A stretch of DNA of 64,000 nt, taken from assembly GCA_024803745.1 (NCBI GenBank), contig JANJXV010000049.1, forward strand, positions 2,320,001 to 2,384,000, in the 5' to 3' direction. The notes beneath the pieces were generated by a model. It saw only the letters and a program-made list of their open reading frames with translations, did no database searches and was not told the origin of the DNA. Source of the DNA: Megascapheus bottae. Its lineage: Eukaryota; Chordata; Mammalia; Rodentia; Geomyidae. Below, one piece after another: positions 1 through 12,164 of this stretch; within the stretch, counting starts at the first letter, position 1; the number at the start of each line of letters is the position of its first letter. A program made the position numbers and the translations under genes.

Positions 1-3000
1 TAGTGTTAGGAGTTAGGGTTAGTGTTAGGGTAGGGTAAGGGTTAGGGTTAGGGTTATTGTAAGGGTTAGGTTTAGGGTTAGGGTAAGGCTAAGTGTTAGA
101 GTTAGGGTTAGGGTAAGGGTTAGGGTTAGGGTTAGGGAAAGGTTAAGAGTTAGAGTTAGGTTTAGGGTTAGCGTTAGGGTTAGGGGTTAGGGTTAGGGTT
201 AGGGTAAGGGTAAGGGTTATGTTTAGGGTTAAGTTTAGGATAATAGTGAGGGTTAGGGTTAGGGTTAGGGTTAGGGTTAAGGTTAGTGTTAGTGTTAGGG
301 GTAGGGGTAGGTTTAGGTAAGGGTCAGGGTTACTGTTACGGTTAGGGGTAGGGTTAAATTTAGGGTTATGGTTAGGGTTAGGCTAAGGGTTAGGGTTAGG
401 TTTAGGGTAAGGGTTAGGGTTAGGGTTAGGGTTAGAGGTAGGGTTAGGGTTAGGGGTAGGGTAAGGGTAAGGGTTAGGGTTAGGATTAGGGTTAGGGTAA
501 TGGTTAGGGTTAGGGTTAGTGTTAGGGTTAGGGTTAAGGATAGGGTAAGGTTTAGGGTTAGGGTTAGGGAAAGGGTAAGTGTTAGGGTTAGTGTTAGGGT
601 TAGGGTTAGGTTAAGGGTTAGGGTTAGGGTTAGGGTTAGGGTTAGGATTAGGGTTAGGGTTAGGGTTAGGGTAAGGGTTACGGTTAGGGTTAGGGTGAGG
701 GGTAGCATTAAGGTTAGCTGTAGGGTTAGGGTAAGGAGAAGGGTTAGGGTTAGGGTTAGTGTTAGGTTTAGGATTAGGGTAAGGGTTAGGGTTAGGGTTA
801 GGATTAGTCTTAGGGTTAGGGTTAGGGTAAGGGTTAGTGTTAGGTTTAGGGTGAGGGTAAGGTTTAGGGTCAGGGGTTAGGGTTAGGGTTAGGATTAGGG
901 TGAGGGGAAGTGTTAGGGTTAGGGTTAGTGTTAAGATTGCCGGTTATGGTTAGGCTTAGGGTTAGGATTAGGGTAAGGTTTAGGGTTAGGGTAAGGGCAA
1001 GTGTTAGGGTTAGGGTTTGTGTTAGGGTTAGGGTTAGAGTAAGGGTTAGGGTTATGGTTAGGTTTAGGTTTAGGGTTAGGTTTAAGGTTAGGGTTAGGAT
1101 TAGCGGTTAGGTTTAGGCTTAGCGTTATGGTTAGGGCAGGGGTTAGTTTTAGGTTTAGGGTAAGGGTAAGTGTTAGGGTTAGGGTTACGGTTAGGGTTAG
1201 GATAAGGGTTAGTGTTATGGTGAGGGTTAGGGTTAGGTTTAGGGTTAGATTTAGCGTTAGGGTAAGTGTTAGGGTTAGAGTTAGGGTTAGGGATAGGGTA
1301 AGGGTAAGAGTTAGGTTTAGGGCTTAGTGTTGGGGTTAGGGTTAGGTTTAGGGTTAGGGATAGAGTAAGGGTAAGGGTGAGGGTTATGGTTATGGTTAGG
1401 GTTAGCGTTAGGTTTAGGGTTAAGGTTAGGGTTAGTGAAAGTGTTAGGGTTAGGTTTAGGGTTAAGGTTAGGGTTAGGGTTAGTGTTAGGGTAAGGGTAA
1501 GTGTTAGAGTTAGGGTTAGGGTTAGGGTTAAGGTTTGAGTTAGGGTTAGGGTTAGGGTAAGGGTAAGGGTTAGGATTATGGTTAGGGTTAGGGTTAGGGT
1601 AAGGGTAAGGGTTAGGGTTAGGGTTTGGGTTAGGGTTACGTTTAGAGTAAGGATAAGGGTTAGGGTTAGATTTGGGGGTAGGCATAGGTTTAGGGTTAGG
1701 GTTAGGTCACGTTTATGGTAAGGATTTGGGTTAGGGTAAGGGTTAGGGTTAGGGTTAGTTTTCGGGTTAGGGTAAGGGTAAGGGTTAGGGTTAGGGGTTA
1801 GGGTTAGGGTTAGGGTTAGGTTTAGGGTCAAGTTTAGAGTAAGGATAAGGATGAGGTTTAGGGATAGGGTTAGGGTTAGGGTAGGGGTTAGGGTAAGGTT
1901 AAGTGTTAGGGATAGGGTTAGGGTTAGAATAAGGGTAAGGGTAAGTGTTAGGTTTAGGGTTAGGGTTAAGGTTAGGTGTTAGGGTAAGGTTTAGGGTCAG
2001 GGTTAGGGTTACGGTTAGTTTTAGGGTTAAGGTTAGGGTTAGGGAAAGGGTTAGGGTTAGGGTAAGTGTTAGAGTTAGCGTAAGGATTAGGGTTAGGGTT
2101 AGGGTAAGGGTTTGGTTTAGGGTTAGGGTTAGGGTTAGCATTAAGTTTAGGGTTAGGGTTAGGGTAAGGATAAGGCTTTGGTTTAGGGTTAGGGTTAGGG
2201 TTAGTGTTAGGGTTAGGGTTAGGGTAAGGATTAGGTTTCGGGTTAGGGTTAGGTTAGGGTTAGGGTTAAGGTGAGGTTTAGGGTTAGGGTTAGGGTTAGG
2301 GTTAGGGTTAGGGGTAATGTTAGGGTTATTTTAAGGGTAAGTGTTATGGTTAGGGTTAGGGTAAGGGTTAGGTTAGGGGTAAGGGTTAGGGTTAGGATTA
2401 GCGTAGGGTTAGGGTTATGGTTAGGGTTACGGTAAGGGTTATGGTTTGGGTAAGGGTTAGGGTTAAGGTTAGGGTTAGGGTACGGGTTAGGGTTAGGTTT
2501 AGGGTTAGGGTTAGGGTTAGGTTTAGGGTAGGTTTAGGGTAAGGATAAGGGTTAGGGTTAGGTTTAGGCTCAGGGTTAGGGTGAGGGTAAGGGTTAGGGT
2601 TAGATTTAGGGTTAGGGTTAGGTTTAGGGTTAGGGTAAGGGTTATGGTTATGGTTAGGGTTAGGGTTAGAATTAATGTTAGAGTTAGGGTTAGTGTTAGT
2701 GTAAGGGTTAGGGTTAGGGTTAGGGTTAGGGTTAGGGTTAGCGTTAGGGTGAGGGTATGGGTTAGGGTTAGTGTTAGGGTTAGGATTGGCAGTTATGGTT
2801 AGGCTTAGGGTTAGGATTAGGGTAAGGGTTAGGGTTAGTGTAAGGGTAAGTGTTAGGATTAGGGTTAGGGTTAGGGTAAGGGTACGTGTTAGGATTAGGG
2901 TTAGGGTTAGGGTTAGGGTTAGATTTAGGTTTAGGGATAGGGTTAGGGTTAGGGGAAGGTTACGTTTACGGTAAGGTTTAGGGATAGGGTAAGGTTAGGG

Positions 3001-3303
3001 TTAGGGTTAGGGTTAGGGTAAGGGTTTGGGTTAAGGTTAGGGTTAGGGAAAGGATTAGGGTTAGGGTTAGGGTTAGGGTTAGGGTTAAGGTTAGGGTTAG
3101 GGTTAGGGTGAGGGTTAGGGTAAGGGTAAGTGTTAGGGTTAGAGTTTGGGTTAGTGTTAGGGTTAGAGTAAGGATAAGGGTTAGGGTTAGATTTAGGTTT
3201 AGGGATAGGGTTAGGGTTAGGATTAGGTTACGTTTATGGTAAGGATTAGGGATAGGGTAATGGTTAGGGTTAGGGTTAGGGTTAGGGTAAGGATTAGGGT
3301 TAG

Positions 3304-3335
<32 letters not shown>

Positions 3336-5324
3336 GGTTAGGGTTAAGTTTAGAGTAACGGTAAGGGTGAGGTTTATGGGTAGGGTTATGGATAGGTTTA
3401 GGGTTAAGGTTATTGTTAGGGAAAGGGTTAGGTTTAGGGTTAGGTTTAGAGTTAGGGTAAGGATTAGGGTTAGGGTTAGGGTAAGAGTTAGGGTTAGGGT
3501 TAGGGTTAGCATTAAGTTTAGGGTTCTGGTTAGGGTAAGGGTAAGGCTTTGGTTTAGGGTTAGGGTTAGGGTTAGGGTTGGGGTTAGGGTAAGGATTAGG
3601 TTTCGGGTTAGGGATAGGTTTAGGGTTAGGTTAAGGTGAGGGTTAGGGTTAGGGTTAGGGTTAGGGTAAGGGTAAGGGTTAGGGTTAGGGTTAGTGTAGT
3701 GTTAGGGTTAGGGTTAGGTTTAGGATAAGGGTTATGGTTAGGGTTAGGGTTAAGCTTAGGTTTAGGGTAAGGGTTAGGGTTAGGTTTAGGGTTAGGGATA
3801 GGGTAAGGGTAAGTGTTTGGGTTAGGTTTAGCCTCAGGGTTAGGGTGAGGGTAAGGGTTACGGTTAGGGTTAGGGATAGAATTAGGGTAAGGAGTATGGT
3901 GAGGGTTAGGGTTAGGGTAAGGGTTAGGGTTAGGGTTAGGGTTAGAATTAGGGTTAGGGTTAGGGTAAGGGTAAGGGTTAGGGTTAGGGTTACGTTTAGG
4001 GTAAGGGTAAGGGTTAGGGTTAGGTTTAGGTTTAGGTTTAGGGTAAGAGTTAGGGTTTGGGTTAGGGTTAGGGTTAGGTTTAGGGTTACGGTTAGGGTAA
4101 GGGTTAGGGTTAGGTTTAGGTTCAGGGTTAGGGTTAGGGTAAGGGTTAGGGTTAGTGTTAGGTTTAGGGTTAAGTTTATGGTTAAGGTTAGGGTTAGGGT
4201 AAGGGTAAGGGTTAGGGTTAAGGTTAGGGTTAGGGTTAGGTGTCAGGGTTAGGGTTAGGGTTAGATTTAGGGTAAGGGAAAGGTTTAGGGTTTGGGTTAG
4301 GTTTGGGGTTAGGGTTAGAGTAAGAGTAAGGGTTAGGGTTAGGGTTAGGGTTAGGGTTAGGGTAAGGGTCAGGGTTATGATTAGGTTTCGGGTTAGTGTT
4401 AAGGTTAGGGTTAGGGTTAAGGTTAGGCTAAGGGTTAGGGTAAGATTTAGGGTAAGGGTTAGGGTTAGATTTAGGGTTAGGGTTAGAGGTAGGGTTAGGG
4501 TAAGGGTAAGGGTTAGGGTAGGGTTAGGGCTAGATTAAGGGTTAGGGTTAGTGGTTAGGGTTAGGGTTAGTATTAGGGTAAAGGTTAGAGTTAGGGTTAG
4601 GTTTAGGGTAAAAGTTAGGGTTATGGTTAGGGTAAGGGTAAGTGTTATGGTTAGGGATAGGGTTAGGGTAAGGGTAAGCATTATGGTTAGGGTTAGGTTT
4701 AGGTTTAGGTTTGGGGTTAAGTTTAGGGTTAGGGTATGTGTAAGGGTTAGGGTTATGGTTAGGGTTAGGTTTAAGGTTAGGGTTAGGGTAAGGGGAAGGT
4801 TTAGTGTTTGGGTTAGGGTTAGGGTTAAGGTTAGGGTTAGGGTTAGGGTTAGGGATAGGGCTGGGTTAAGGGTAAGTGTTAGAGTTAGAGTTAGTGTTTG
4901 GGTTCGGTTTAAGTTTAGGCTTAGGGCAAGGGTAAGGGTCTGGGTTAGGGTTAGGTTGAGGGTAAATGTTAGGATTAGTGTTAGGGTCAGGGTTAGGGAG
5001 AGGGTAAGGTTTAGGGTTAGGGTTAGGGTTAGGGTAAGGATTAGCGTTAGGTTTAGGGTTGGGGTAAGGGTTAAGATAAGGGTTAGTGTTAGGATTAGGG
5101 TTAAGGTTAGGGTTAGGGTTAGGGAAAGGGTAAGGGTCTGGGTTATGGTTAGGGGTTAGGTTTAGTTTTAGGGTGAGTTTTAGGGTTAGGGTAAGGATAA
5201 GGTTTAGGGTTATGGTTAGGGTTAGGGTTAGGGTTAGGGTTAGGGTAAGGATAAGGGTTAGAGTTAGGGTTTGGGTAAGGATAAGGGTTAGAGTTAGGGT
5301 TAGGGTTAGGGTAAGGTTTAGGGT
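1..5324 (+). repeat. 5.3-kb superunit, copy 1
   Basis: Opens with TAGTGTTAGGAGTTAGGG and is repeated, variant by variant, from position 5325. Internal landmarks in order: TTACTGTTACGG near 330, GGGGTAGCATTAAGG near 703, GATTGCCGGTTATGG near 936, TCACGTTTATGG at 1707, ATTGGCAGTTATGG near 2787, TTACGTTTATGG at 3228, TTTAGCCTCAGGG at about 3829, TTAGTGGTTAGGG near 4548, and a GTTTTAGGGTGAG stretch near 5165. It ends in about 100 bases (5220-5324) that have no counterpart at the end of copy 2. Its left edge is the window edge, so the true start may lie outside. Confidence 0.9.
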
Positions 5325-8300
5325 TAGTGTTAGGAGTTAGGGTTAGTGTTAGGGTAGGGTAAGGGTTAGTGTTAGGGTTATTGTAAGGGTTAGGTTTAGG
5401 GTTAGGGTAAGGCTAAGGGTTAGAGTTAGGGTTAGGGTAAGGGTTAGGGTTAGGGTTAGGGAAAGGTTAAGAGTTAGAGTTAGGTTTAGGGTTAGCGTTA
5501 GGGTTAGGGGTTAGGGTTAGGGTTAGGGTAAGGGTAAGGGTTATGTTTAGGGTTAAGTTTAGGATAATAGTGAGGGTTAGGGTTAGGGTTAGGGTTAGGG
5601 TTAAGGTTAGTGTTAGTGTTAGGGGTAGGGGTAGGGTTAGGTAAGGGTCAGGGTTACTGTTACGGTTAGGGGTAGGGTTAAGTTTAGGGTTATGGTTAGG
5701 GTTAGGCTAAGGGTTAGGGTTAGGTTTAGGGTAAGGGTTAGGGTTAGGGTTAGGGTTAGAGGTAGGGTTAGGGTTAGGGGTAGGGTAAGGGTAAGGGTTA
5801 GGGTTAGGATTAGGGTTAGGGTAATGGTTAGGGTTAGGGTTAGTGTTAGGGTTAGGGTTAAGGATAGGGTAAGGTTTAGGGTTAGGGTTAGGGAAAGGGT
5901 AAGTGTTAGGGTTAGTGTTAGGGTTAGGGTTAGGTTAAGGGTTAGGGTTAGGGTTAGGGTTAGGGTTAGGATTAGGGTTAGGGTTAGGGTTAGGGTAAGG
6001 GTTAGGGTTAGGGTTAGGGTGAGGGGTAGCATTAAGGTTAGCTGTAGGGTTAGGGTAAGGAGAAGGGTTAGGGTTAGGGTTAGTGTTAGGTTTAGGATTA
6101 GGGTAAGGGTTAGGGTTAGGGTTAGGATTAGTCTTAGGGTTAGGGTTAGGGTAAGGGTTAGTGTTAGGTTTAGGGTGAGGGTAAGGTTTAGGGTCAGGGG
6201 TTAGGGTTAGGGTTAGGATTAGGGTGAGGGGAAGTGTTAGGGTTAGGGTTAGTGTTAAGATTGCCGGTTATGGTTAGGCTTAGGGTTAGGATTAGGGTAA
6301 GGTTTAGGGTTAGGGTAAGGGCAAGTGTTAGGGTTAGGGTTTGTGTTAGGGTTAGGGTTAGAGTAAGGGTTAGGGTTATGGTTAGGTTTAGGTTTAGGGT
6401 TAGGTTTAAGGTTAGGGTTAGGATTAGCGGTTAGGTTTAGGCTTAGCGTTATGGTTAGGGCAGGGGTTAGTTTTAGGTTTAGGGTAAGGGTAAGTGTTAG
6501 GGTTAGGGTTACGGTTAGGGTTAGGATAAGGGTTAGTGTTATGGTGAGGGTTAGGGTTAGGTTTAGGGTTAGATTTAGCGTTAGGGTAAGTGTTAGGGTT
6601 AGAGTTAGGGTTAGGGATAGGGTAAGGGTAAGAGTTAGGTTTAGGGATTAGTGTTGGGGTTAGGGTTAGGTTTAGGGTTAGGGATAGAGTAAGGGTAAGG
6701 GTGAGGGTTATGGTTATGGTTAGGGTTAGCGTTAGGTTTAGGGTTAAGGGTAGGGTTAGTGAAAGTGTTAGCGTTAGGTTTAGGGTTAAGGTTAGGGTTA
6801 GGGTTAGGGTTAGGGTAAGGGTAAGTGTTAGAGTTAGGGTTAGGGTTAGGGTTAAGGTTTGAGTTAGGGTTAGGGTTAGGGTAAGGGTAAGGGTTAGGAT
6901 TATGGTTAGGGTTAGGGTTAGGGTAAGGGTAAGGGTTAGGGTTAGGGTTTGGGTTAGGGTTACGTTTAGAGTAAGGATAAGGGTTAGGGTTAGATTTGGG
7001 GGTAGGCATAGGTTTAGGGTTAGGGTTAGGTCACGTTTATGGTAAGGATTTGGGTTAGGGTAAGGGTTAGGGTTAGGGTTAGTTTTCGGGTTAGGGTAAG
7101 GGTAAGGGTTAGGGTTAGGGGTTAGGGTTAGGGTTAGGGTTAGGTTTAGGGTCAAGTTTAGAGTAAGGATAAGGATGAGGTTTAGGGATAGGGTTAGGGT
7201 TAGGGTAGGGGTTAGGGTAAGGTTAAGTGTTAGGGATAGGGTTAGGGTTAGAATAAGGGTAAGGGTAAGTGTTAGGTTTAGGGTTAGGGTTAAGGTTAGG
7301 TGTTAGGGTAAGGTTTAGGGTCAGGGTTAGGGTTACGGTTAGTTTTAGGGTTAAGGTTAGGGTTAGGGAAAGGGTTAGGGATAGGGTAAGTGTTAGAGTT
7401 AGCGTAAGGATTAGGGTTAGGGTTAGGGTAAGGGTTTGGTTTAGGGTTAGGGTTAGGGTTAGCATTAAGTTTAGGGTTAGGGTTAGGGTAAGGATAAGGC
7501 TTTGGTTTAGGGTTAGGGTTAGGGTTAGTGTTAGGGTTAGGGTTAGGGTAAGGATTAGGTTTCGGGTTAGGGTTAGGTTAGGGTTAGGGTTAAGGTGAGG
7601 GTTAGGGTTAGGGTTAGGGTTAGGGTTAGGGTTAGGGTTAGGGGTAATGTTAGGGTTATTTTAAGGGTAAGTGTTATGGTTAGGGTTAGGGTAAGGGTTA
7701 GGTTAGGGGTAAGGGTTAGGGTTAGGATTAGCGTAGGGTTAGGGTTATGGTTAGGGTTACGGTAAGGGTTATGGTTTGGGTAAGGGTTAGGGTTAAGGTT
7801 AGGGTTAGGGTATGGGTTAGGGTTAGGTTTAGGGTTAGGGTTAGGGTTAGGTTTAGGGTAGGTTTAGGGTAAGGATAAGGGTTAGGGTTAGGTTTAGGCT
7901 CAGGGTTAGGGTGAGGGTAAGGGTTAGGGTTAGATTTAGGGTTAGGGTTAGGTTTAGGGTTAGGGTAAGGGTTATGGTTATGGTTAGGGTTAGGGTTAGA
8001 ATTAATGTTAGAGTTAGGGTTAGTGTTAGTGTAAGGGTTAGGGTTAGGGTTAGGGTTAGGGTTAGGGTTAGGGTTAGCGTTAGGGTGAGGGTAAGGGTTA
8101 GGGTTAGTGTTAGGGTTAGGATTGGCAGTTATGGTTAGGCTTAGGGTTAGGATTAGGGTAAGGGTTAGGGTTAGTGTAAGGGTAAGTGTTAGGATTAGGG
8201 TTAGGGTTAGGGTAAGGGTACGTGTTAGGATTAGGGTTAGGGTTAGGGTTAGGGTTAGATTTAGGTTTAGGGATAGGGTTAGGGTTAGGGGACGGTTACG

Positions 8301-8633
8301 TTTACGGTAAGATTTAGGGATAGGGTAAGGTTAGGGTTAGGGTTAGGGTTAGGGTAAGGGTTTGGGTTAAGGTTAGGGTTAGGGAAAGGATTAGGGTTAG
8401 GGTTAGGGTTAGGGTTAAGGTTAGGGTTAGGGTTAGGGTGAGGGTTAGGGTAAGGGTAAGTGTTAGGGTTAGAGTTTGGGTTAGTGTTAGGGTTAGAGTA
8501 AGGATAAGGGTTAGGGTTAGATTTAGGTTTAGGGATAGGTTTAGGGTTAGGGTTAGGTTACGTTTATGGTAAGGATTAGGGATAGGGTAATGGTTAGGGT
8601 TAGGGTTAGGGTTAGGGTAAGGATTAGGGTTAG

Positions 8634-8665
<32 letters not shown>

Positions 8666-10562
8666 GGTTAGGGTTAAGTTTAGAGTAACGGTAAGGGTGA
8701 GGTTTATGGGTAGGGTTAGGGATAGGTTTAGGGTTAAGGTTATTGTTAGGGAAAGGGTTAGGTTTAGGGTTAGGTTTAGAGTTAGGTTAAGGATTAGGGT
8801 TAGGGTTAGGGTAAGAGTTAGGGTTAGGGTTAGGGTTAGCATTAAGTTTAGGGTTCTGGTTAGGGTAAGGGTAAGGCTTTGGTTTAGGGTTAGGGTTAGG
8901 GTTAGGGTTGGGGTTAGGGTAAGGATTAGGTTTCGGGTTAGGGATAGGTTTAGGGTTAGGTTAAGGTGAGGGTTAGGGTTAGGGTTAGGGTTAGGGTAAG
9001 GGTAAGGGTTAGGGTTAGGGTTAGTGTAGTGTTAGGGTTAGGGTTAGGTTTAGGATAAGGGTTATGGTTAGGGTTAGGGTTAAGCTTAGGTTTAGGGTAA
9101 GGGTTAGGGTTAGGTTTAGGGTTAGGGATAGGGTAAGGGTAAGTGTTTGGGTTAGGTTTAGCCTCAGGGTTAGGGTGAGGGTAAGGGTTACGGTTAGGGT
9201 TAGGGATAGAATTAGGGTAAGGAGTATGGTGAGGGTTAGGGTTAGGGTAAGGGTTAGGGTTAGGGTTAGGGTTAGAATTAGGGTTAGGGTTAGGGTAAGG
9301 GTAAGGGTTAGGGTTAGGGTTACGTTTAGGGTAAGGGTAAGGGTTAGGGTTAGGTTTAGGTTTAGGTTTAGGGTAAGAGTTAGGGTTTGGGTTAGGGTTA
9401 GGGTTAGGTTTAGGGTTACGGTTAGGGTAAGGGTAAGGGTTAGGGTTAGGTTTAGGTTCAGGGTTAGGGTTAGGGTAAGGGTTAGGGTTAGTGTTAGGTT
9501 TAGGGTTAAGTTTATGGTTAAGGTTAGGGTTAGGGTAAGGGTAAGGGTTAGGGTTAAGGTTAGGGTTAGGGTTAGGTGTCAGAGTTAGGGTTACGGTTAG
9601 ATTTAGGGTAAGGGAAAGGTTTAGGGTTTGGGTTAGGTTTGGGGTTAGGGTTAGAGTAAGAGTAAGGGTTAGGGTTAGGGTTAGGGTTAGGGTTAGGGTA
9701 AGGGTCAGGGTTATGATTAGGTTTCGGGTTAGTGTTAAGGTTAGGGTTAGGGTTAAGGTTAGGCTAAGGGTTAGGGTAAGATTTAGGGTAAGGGTTAGGG
9801 TTAGATTTAGGGTTAGGGTTAGAGGTAGGGTTAGGGTAAGGGTAAGGGTTAGGGTAGGGTTAGGGCTAGATTAAGGGTTAGGGTTAGTGGTTAGGGTTAG
9901 GGTTAGTATTAGGGTAAAGGTTAGAGTTAGGGTTAGGTTTAGGGTAAAAGTTAGGGTTATGGTTAGGGTAAGGGTAAGTGTTATGGTTAGGGATAGGGTT
10001 AGGGTAAGGGTAAGCATTATGGTTAGGGTTAGGTTTAGGTTTAGGTTTGGGGTTAAGTTTAGGGTTAGGGTATGTGTAAGGGTTAGGGTTATGGTTAGGG
10101 TTAGGTTTAAGGTTAGGGTTAGGGTAAGGGGAAGGTTTAGTGTTTGGGTTAGGGTTAGGGTTAAGGTTAGGGTTAGGGTTAGGGTTAGGGATAGGGCTGG
10201 GTTAAGGGTAAGTGTTAGAGTTAGAGTTAGTGTTTGGGTTCGGTTTAAGTTTAGGCTTAGGGCAAGGGTAAGGGTCTGGGTTAGGGTTAGGTTGAGGGTA
10301 AATGTTAGGATTAGTGTTAGGGTCAGGGTTAGGGAGAGGGTAAGGTTTAGGGTTAGGGTTAGGGTTAGGGTAAGGATTAGCGTTAGGTTTAGGGTTGGGG
10401 TAAGGGTTAAGATAAGGGTTAGTGTTAGGATTAGGGTTAAGGTTAGGGTTAGGGTTAGGGAAAGGGTAAGGGTCTGGGTTATGGTTAGGGGTTAGGTTTA
10501 GTTTTAGGGTGAGTTTTAGGGTTAGGGTAAGGATAAGGTTTAGGGTTATGGTTAGGGTTAGG
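5325..10562 (+). repeat. 5.3-kb superunit, copy 2
   Basis: Direct tandem copy of 1-5238. The offset is 5,324 up to about 2.27 kb, 5,330 to about 4.09 kb, then 5,336, the two steps each being one added hexamer. In the first 1.3 kb I counted about six base differences by eye, so identity is roughly 99%. The match stops near 10562, where copy 2 runs into the linker module while copy 1 has a different short ending. Confidence 0.9.
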
Positions 10563-10880
10563 GGTTAGGGTTAGGGTTAGGGTAAGGGTTAGGTTTAGGG
10601 TTAGGGTAAGGGTAAGGTTTAGGGTTAGATTTAGGGTCAGGTTTGGGGTTAAGGTTAGGGTCAGAGTAAGGGTTAGGGTTAGGGTTAGAGTTACGTTTGG
10701 GGTTAGGGTTAGGGTAAGGGTAAGGGTTAGTGTTAGGGTTAGAGTTAGGTTTCCGTTTGGGTTAGGATTAGGGATAGGTTACGTTTAGGGTAAGGATTAG
10801 GGTTAGGTTAAGGTTTAAGGTTAGGGTTAGGGTAAGGGTAAGGGTTAGAGTTATGGTTAGGGTTACGGTTAAGGTTAGTG
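10563..10880 (+). repeat. Linker module at end of superunit copy 2
   Basis: About 320 bases containing TTAGGTTTGGGGTTA, a TCAGAGTAAGG stretch and GATAGGTTACGTTTAGGG. Diverged relatives lie at about 14.89-15.19 kb, 16.58-16.68 kb (part), 24.12-24.45 kb, 29.80-30.13 kb and 36.54-36.87 kb, always just after sequence resembling the end of a superunit. It appears to be the normal last piece of the ancestral superunit that copy 1 lacks. Confidence 0.6.
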
Positions 10881-11014
10881 TTAGTGTTAGGGTTAGGGGT
10901 AGGGTTAGGTATGGGTCAGGGTTACGGTTACGGTTAGGGGTACGGTTAAGTTTAGGGTTAGGGTTAAGGTTAGGCTAAGGGTTAGGGTTAGGTTTAGGGT
11001 AAGGGTTAGGGTTA

Positions 11015-11895
11015 GGGTTAGGGTTAGGGTGAGGGGTAGCATTAAGGTTAGGGGTAGGGTTTGGGTAAATGGAAGGGTTACGGTTAGGGTTAGTGTTAGG
11101 TTTAGGGTTAGGGTAAGGGTTACGGTTAGGTTTAGGATTAGGTTTAAGGTTAGGTTTAGGGATAGGGTTAGGATTAGGGTTCGGATTAGGCTTAGGGTTA
11201 GTGTTAGGGTAAGGGTTAGTGTTAGGGTTAAGGTTAGGGTAAGGGTTAGGGTTAGGGGTTAGGGTTAGGGTTAGCGTTAGGGTGAGGGTAAGGGTTAGGG
11301 TTAGGGTTAGGGTTAGGATTGGCAGGTATGGTTAGGCTTAGGGTTAGGATTATGGTAAGGGTTAGGGTTAGGGTAAGGGTAAGTGTTAGGATTAGGGTTA
11401 GGGTTAGGGTTAGGGTAAGTGTAAGTGTTAGGATTAGGGTTAGGGTTAGGGTTAGGGTTAGATTTAGGTTTAGGGATAGGGTTAGGGTTAGGGTTAGGTT
11501 ACGTTTATGGTAAGGATTAGGGATAGGGTAAGGGTTAGAGTTAGGATTAGGGTTAGGTTAAGGGTTAGGGTTAAGGTTAGGGTTAGGGAAAGGGTTAGGG
11601 TTAGGGTTAGGGTTAGGGTAAGGATTAGGGTTAGTGTTAGGGTAAGGGTTAGGGTTAGGGTTAGGGTTACGTTTAGCATTAAGTTTAGGGTTAGGGTTAG
11701 GGTAAGGTTAAGGATAAGGTTTAGGTTTAGGGTGAGGGTTAGGTTTAGGGTTAGGGTAAGGGTTAGGTTTTGGGATAGTGTTAGGTTTAGCATTAAAGTT
11801 AGGGTTAGGGTTAGGGTAGGGGCGGGGTTAGTTTTAGGGTTAGGGTTAGGGTTAGGGTTAGGGGTTAGGGATAAGGTTAGGGTTAGGGTAAGGGT
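11015..11895 (+). repeat. 0.88-kb block repeated at 17.02-17.86 kb
   Basis: Shares with 17024-17862 the features GGGTTTGGGTAAATGGAAGG (11051), TTACGTTTAGCATTAAG (near 11668), TTTTGGGATAGTG (near 11768) and GGTAGGGGCGGGG (near 11816), the last two not seen elsewhere. Offset is about 6,009 at the left and 5,967 at the right, explained by about 42 bases (seven hexamers) missing from the 17-kb copy near 17.40 kb. Confidence 0.85.
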
Positions 11896-12164
11896 TAGGG
11901 TTAGGGTTAGGGTTAGGATTAGAGTAAGGGTAAGGGTTAGGGTTAGGTTTAGGGTGAGGGTAAGGGTAAGTGTTAGAGTTAGGGTTTGGGTTAGGGTTAG
12001 GGGTTAGAGTTAGGGTTAGGGTTAGGGTAAGCGTAAGGGTTAGGGTTAGGGTTTGGGTTAGTGTTAGGGTTAGAGTAAGGATAAGGTTTAGGGTTAGATT
12101 TAGGTTTAGGGATAGGGTTAGGGGTAGGGTTAGGTTAGGTTTATGGTAAGGATTAGGGATAGGG

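Noticed and set aside
368..880. Arg-Val repeat frame on the + strand, and many like it across the window
   Set aside because: AGG GTT is one of the three frames of TTAGGG; the product is a two-residue repeat with random substitutions, no domain, no codon bias and no start context. It is a by-product of the repeat.
1100..1831. Leu-Thr / Pro-Asn frames on the - strand
   Set aside because: CTA ACC and CCT AAC are frames of the complementary CCCTAA; they overlap + frames over the whole length and change type at indels.
11810..11830. GGGGCGGGG as a TERRA promoter element
   Set aside because: A single GC-box-like word (repeated once at 17.78 kb) with no CpG-rich surroundings; known TERRA promoters lie in CpG-rich subtelomeric DNA, which is absent here.
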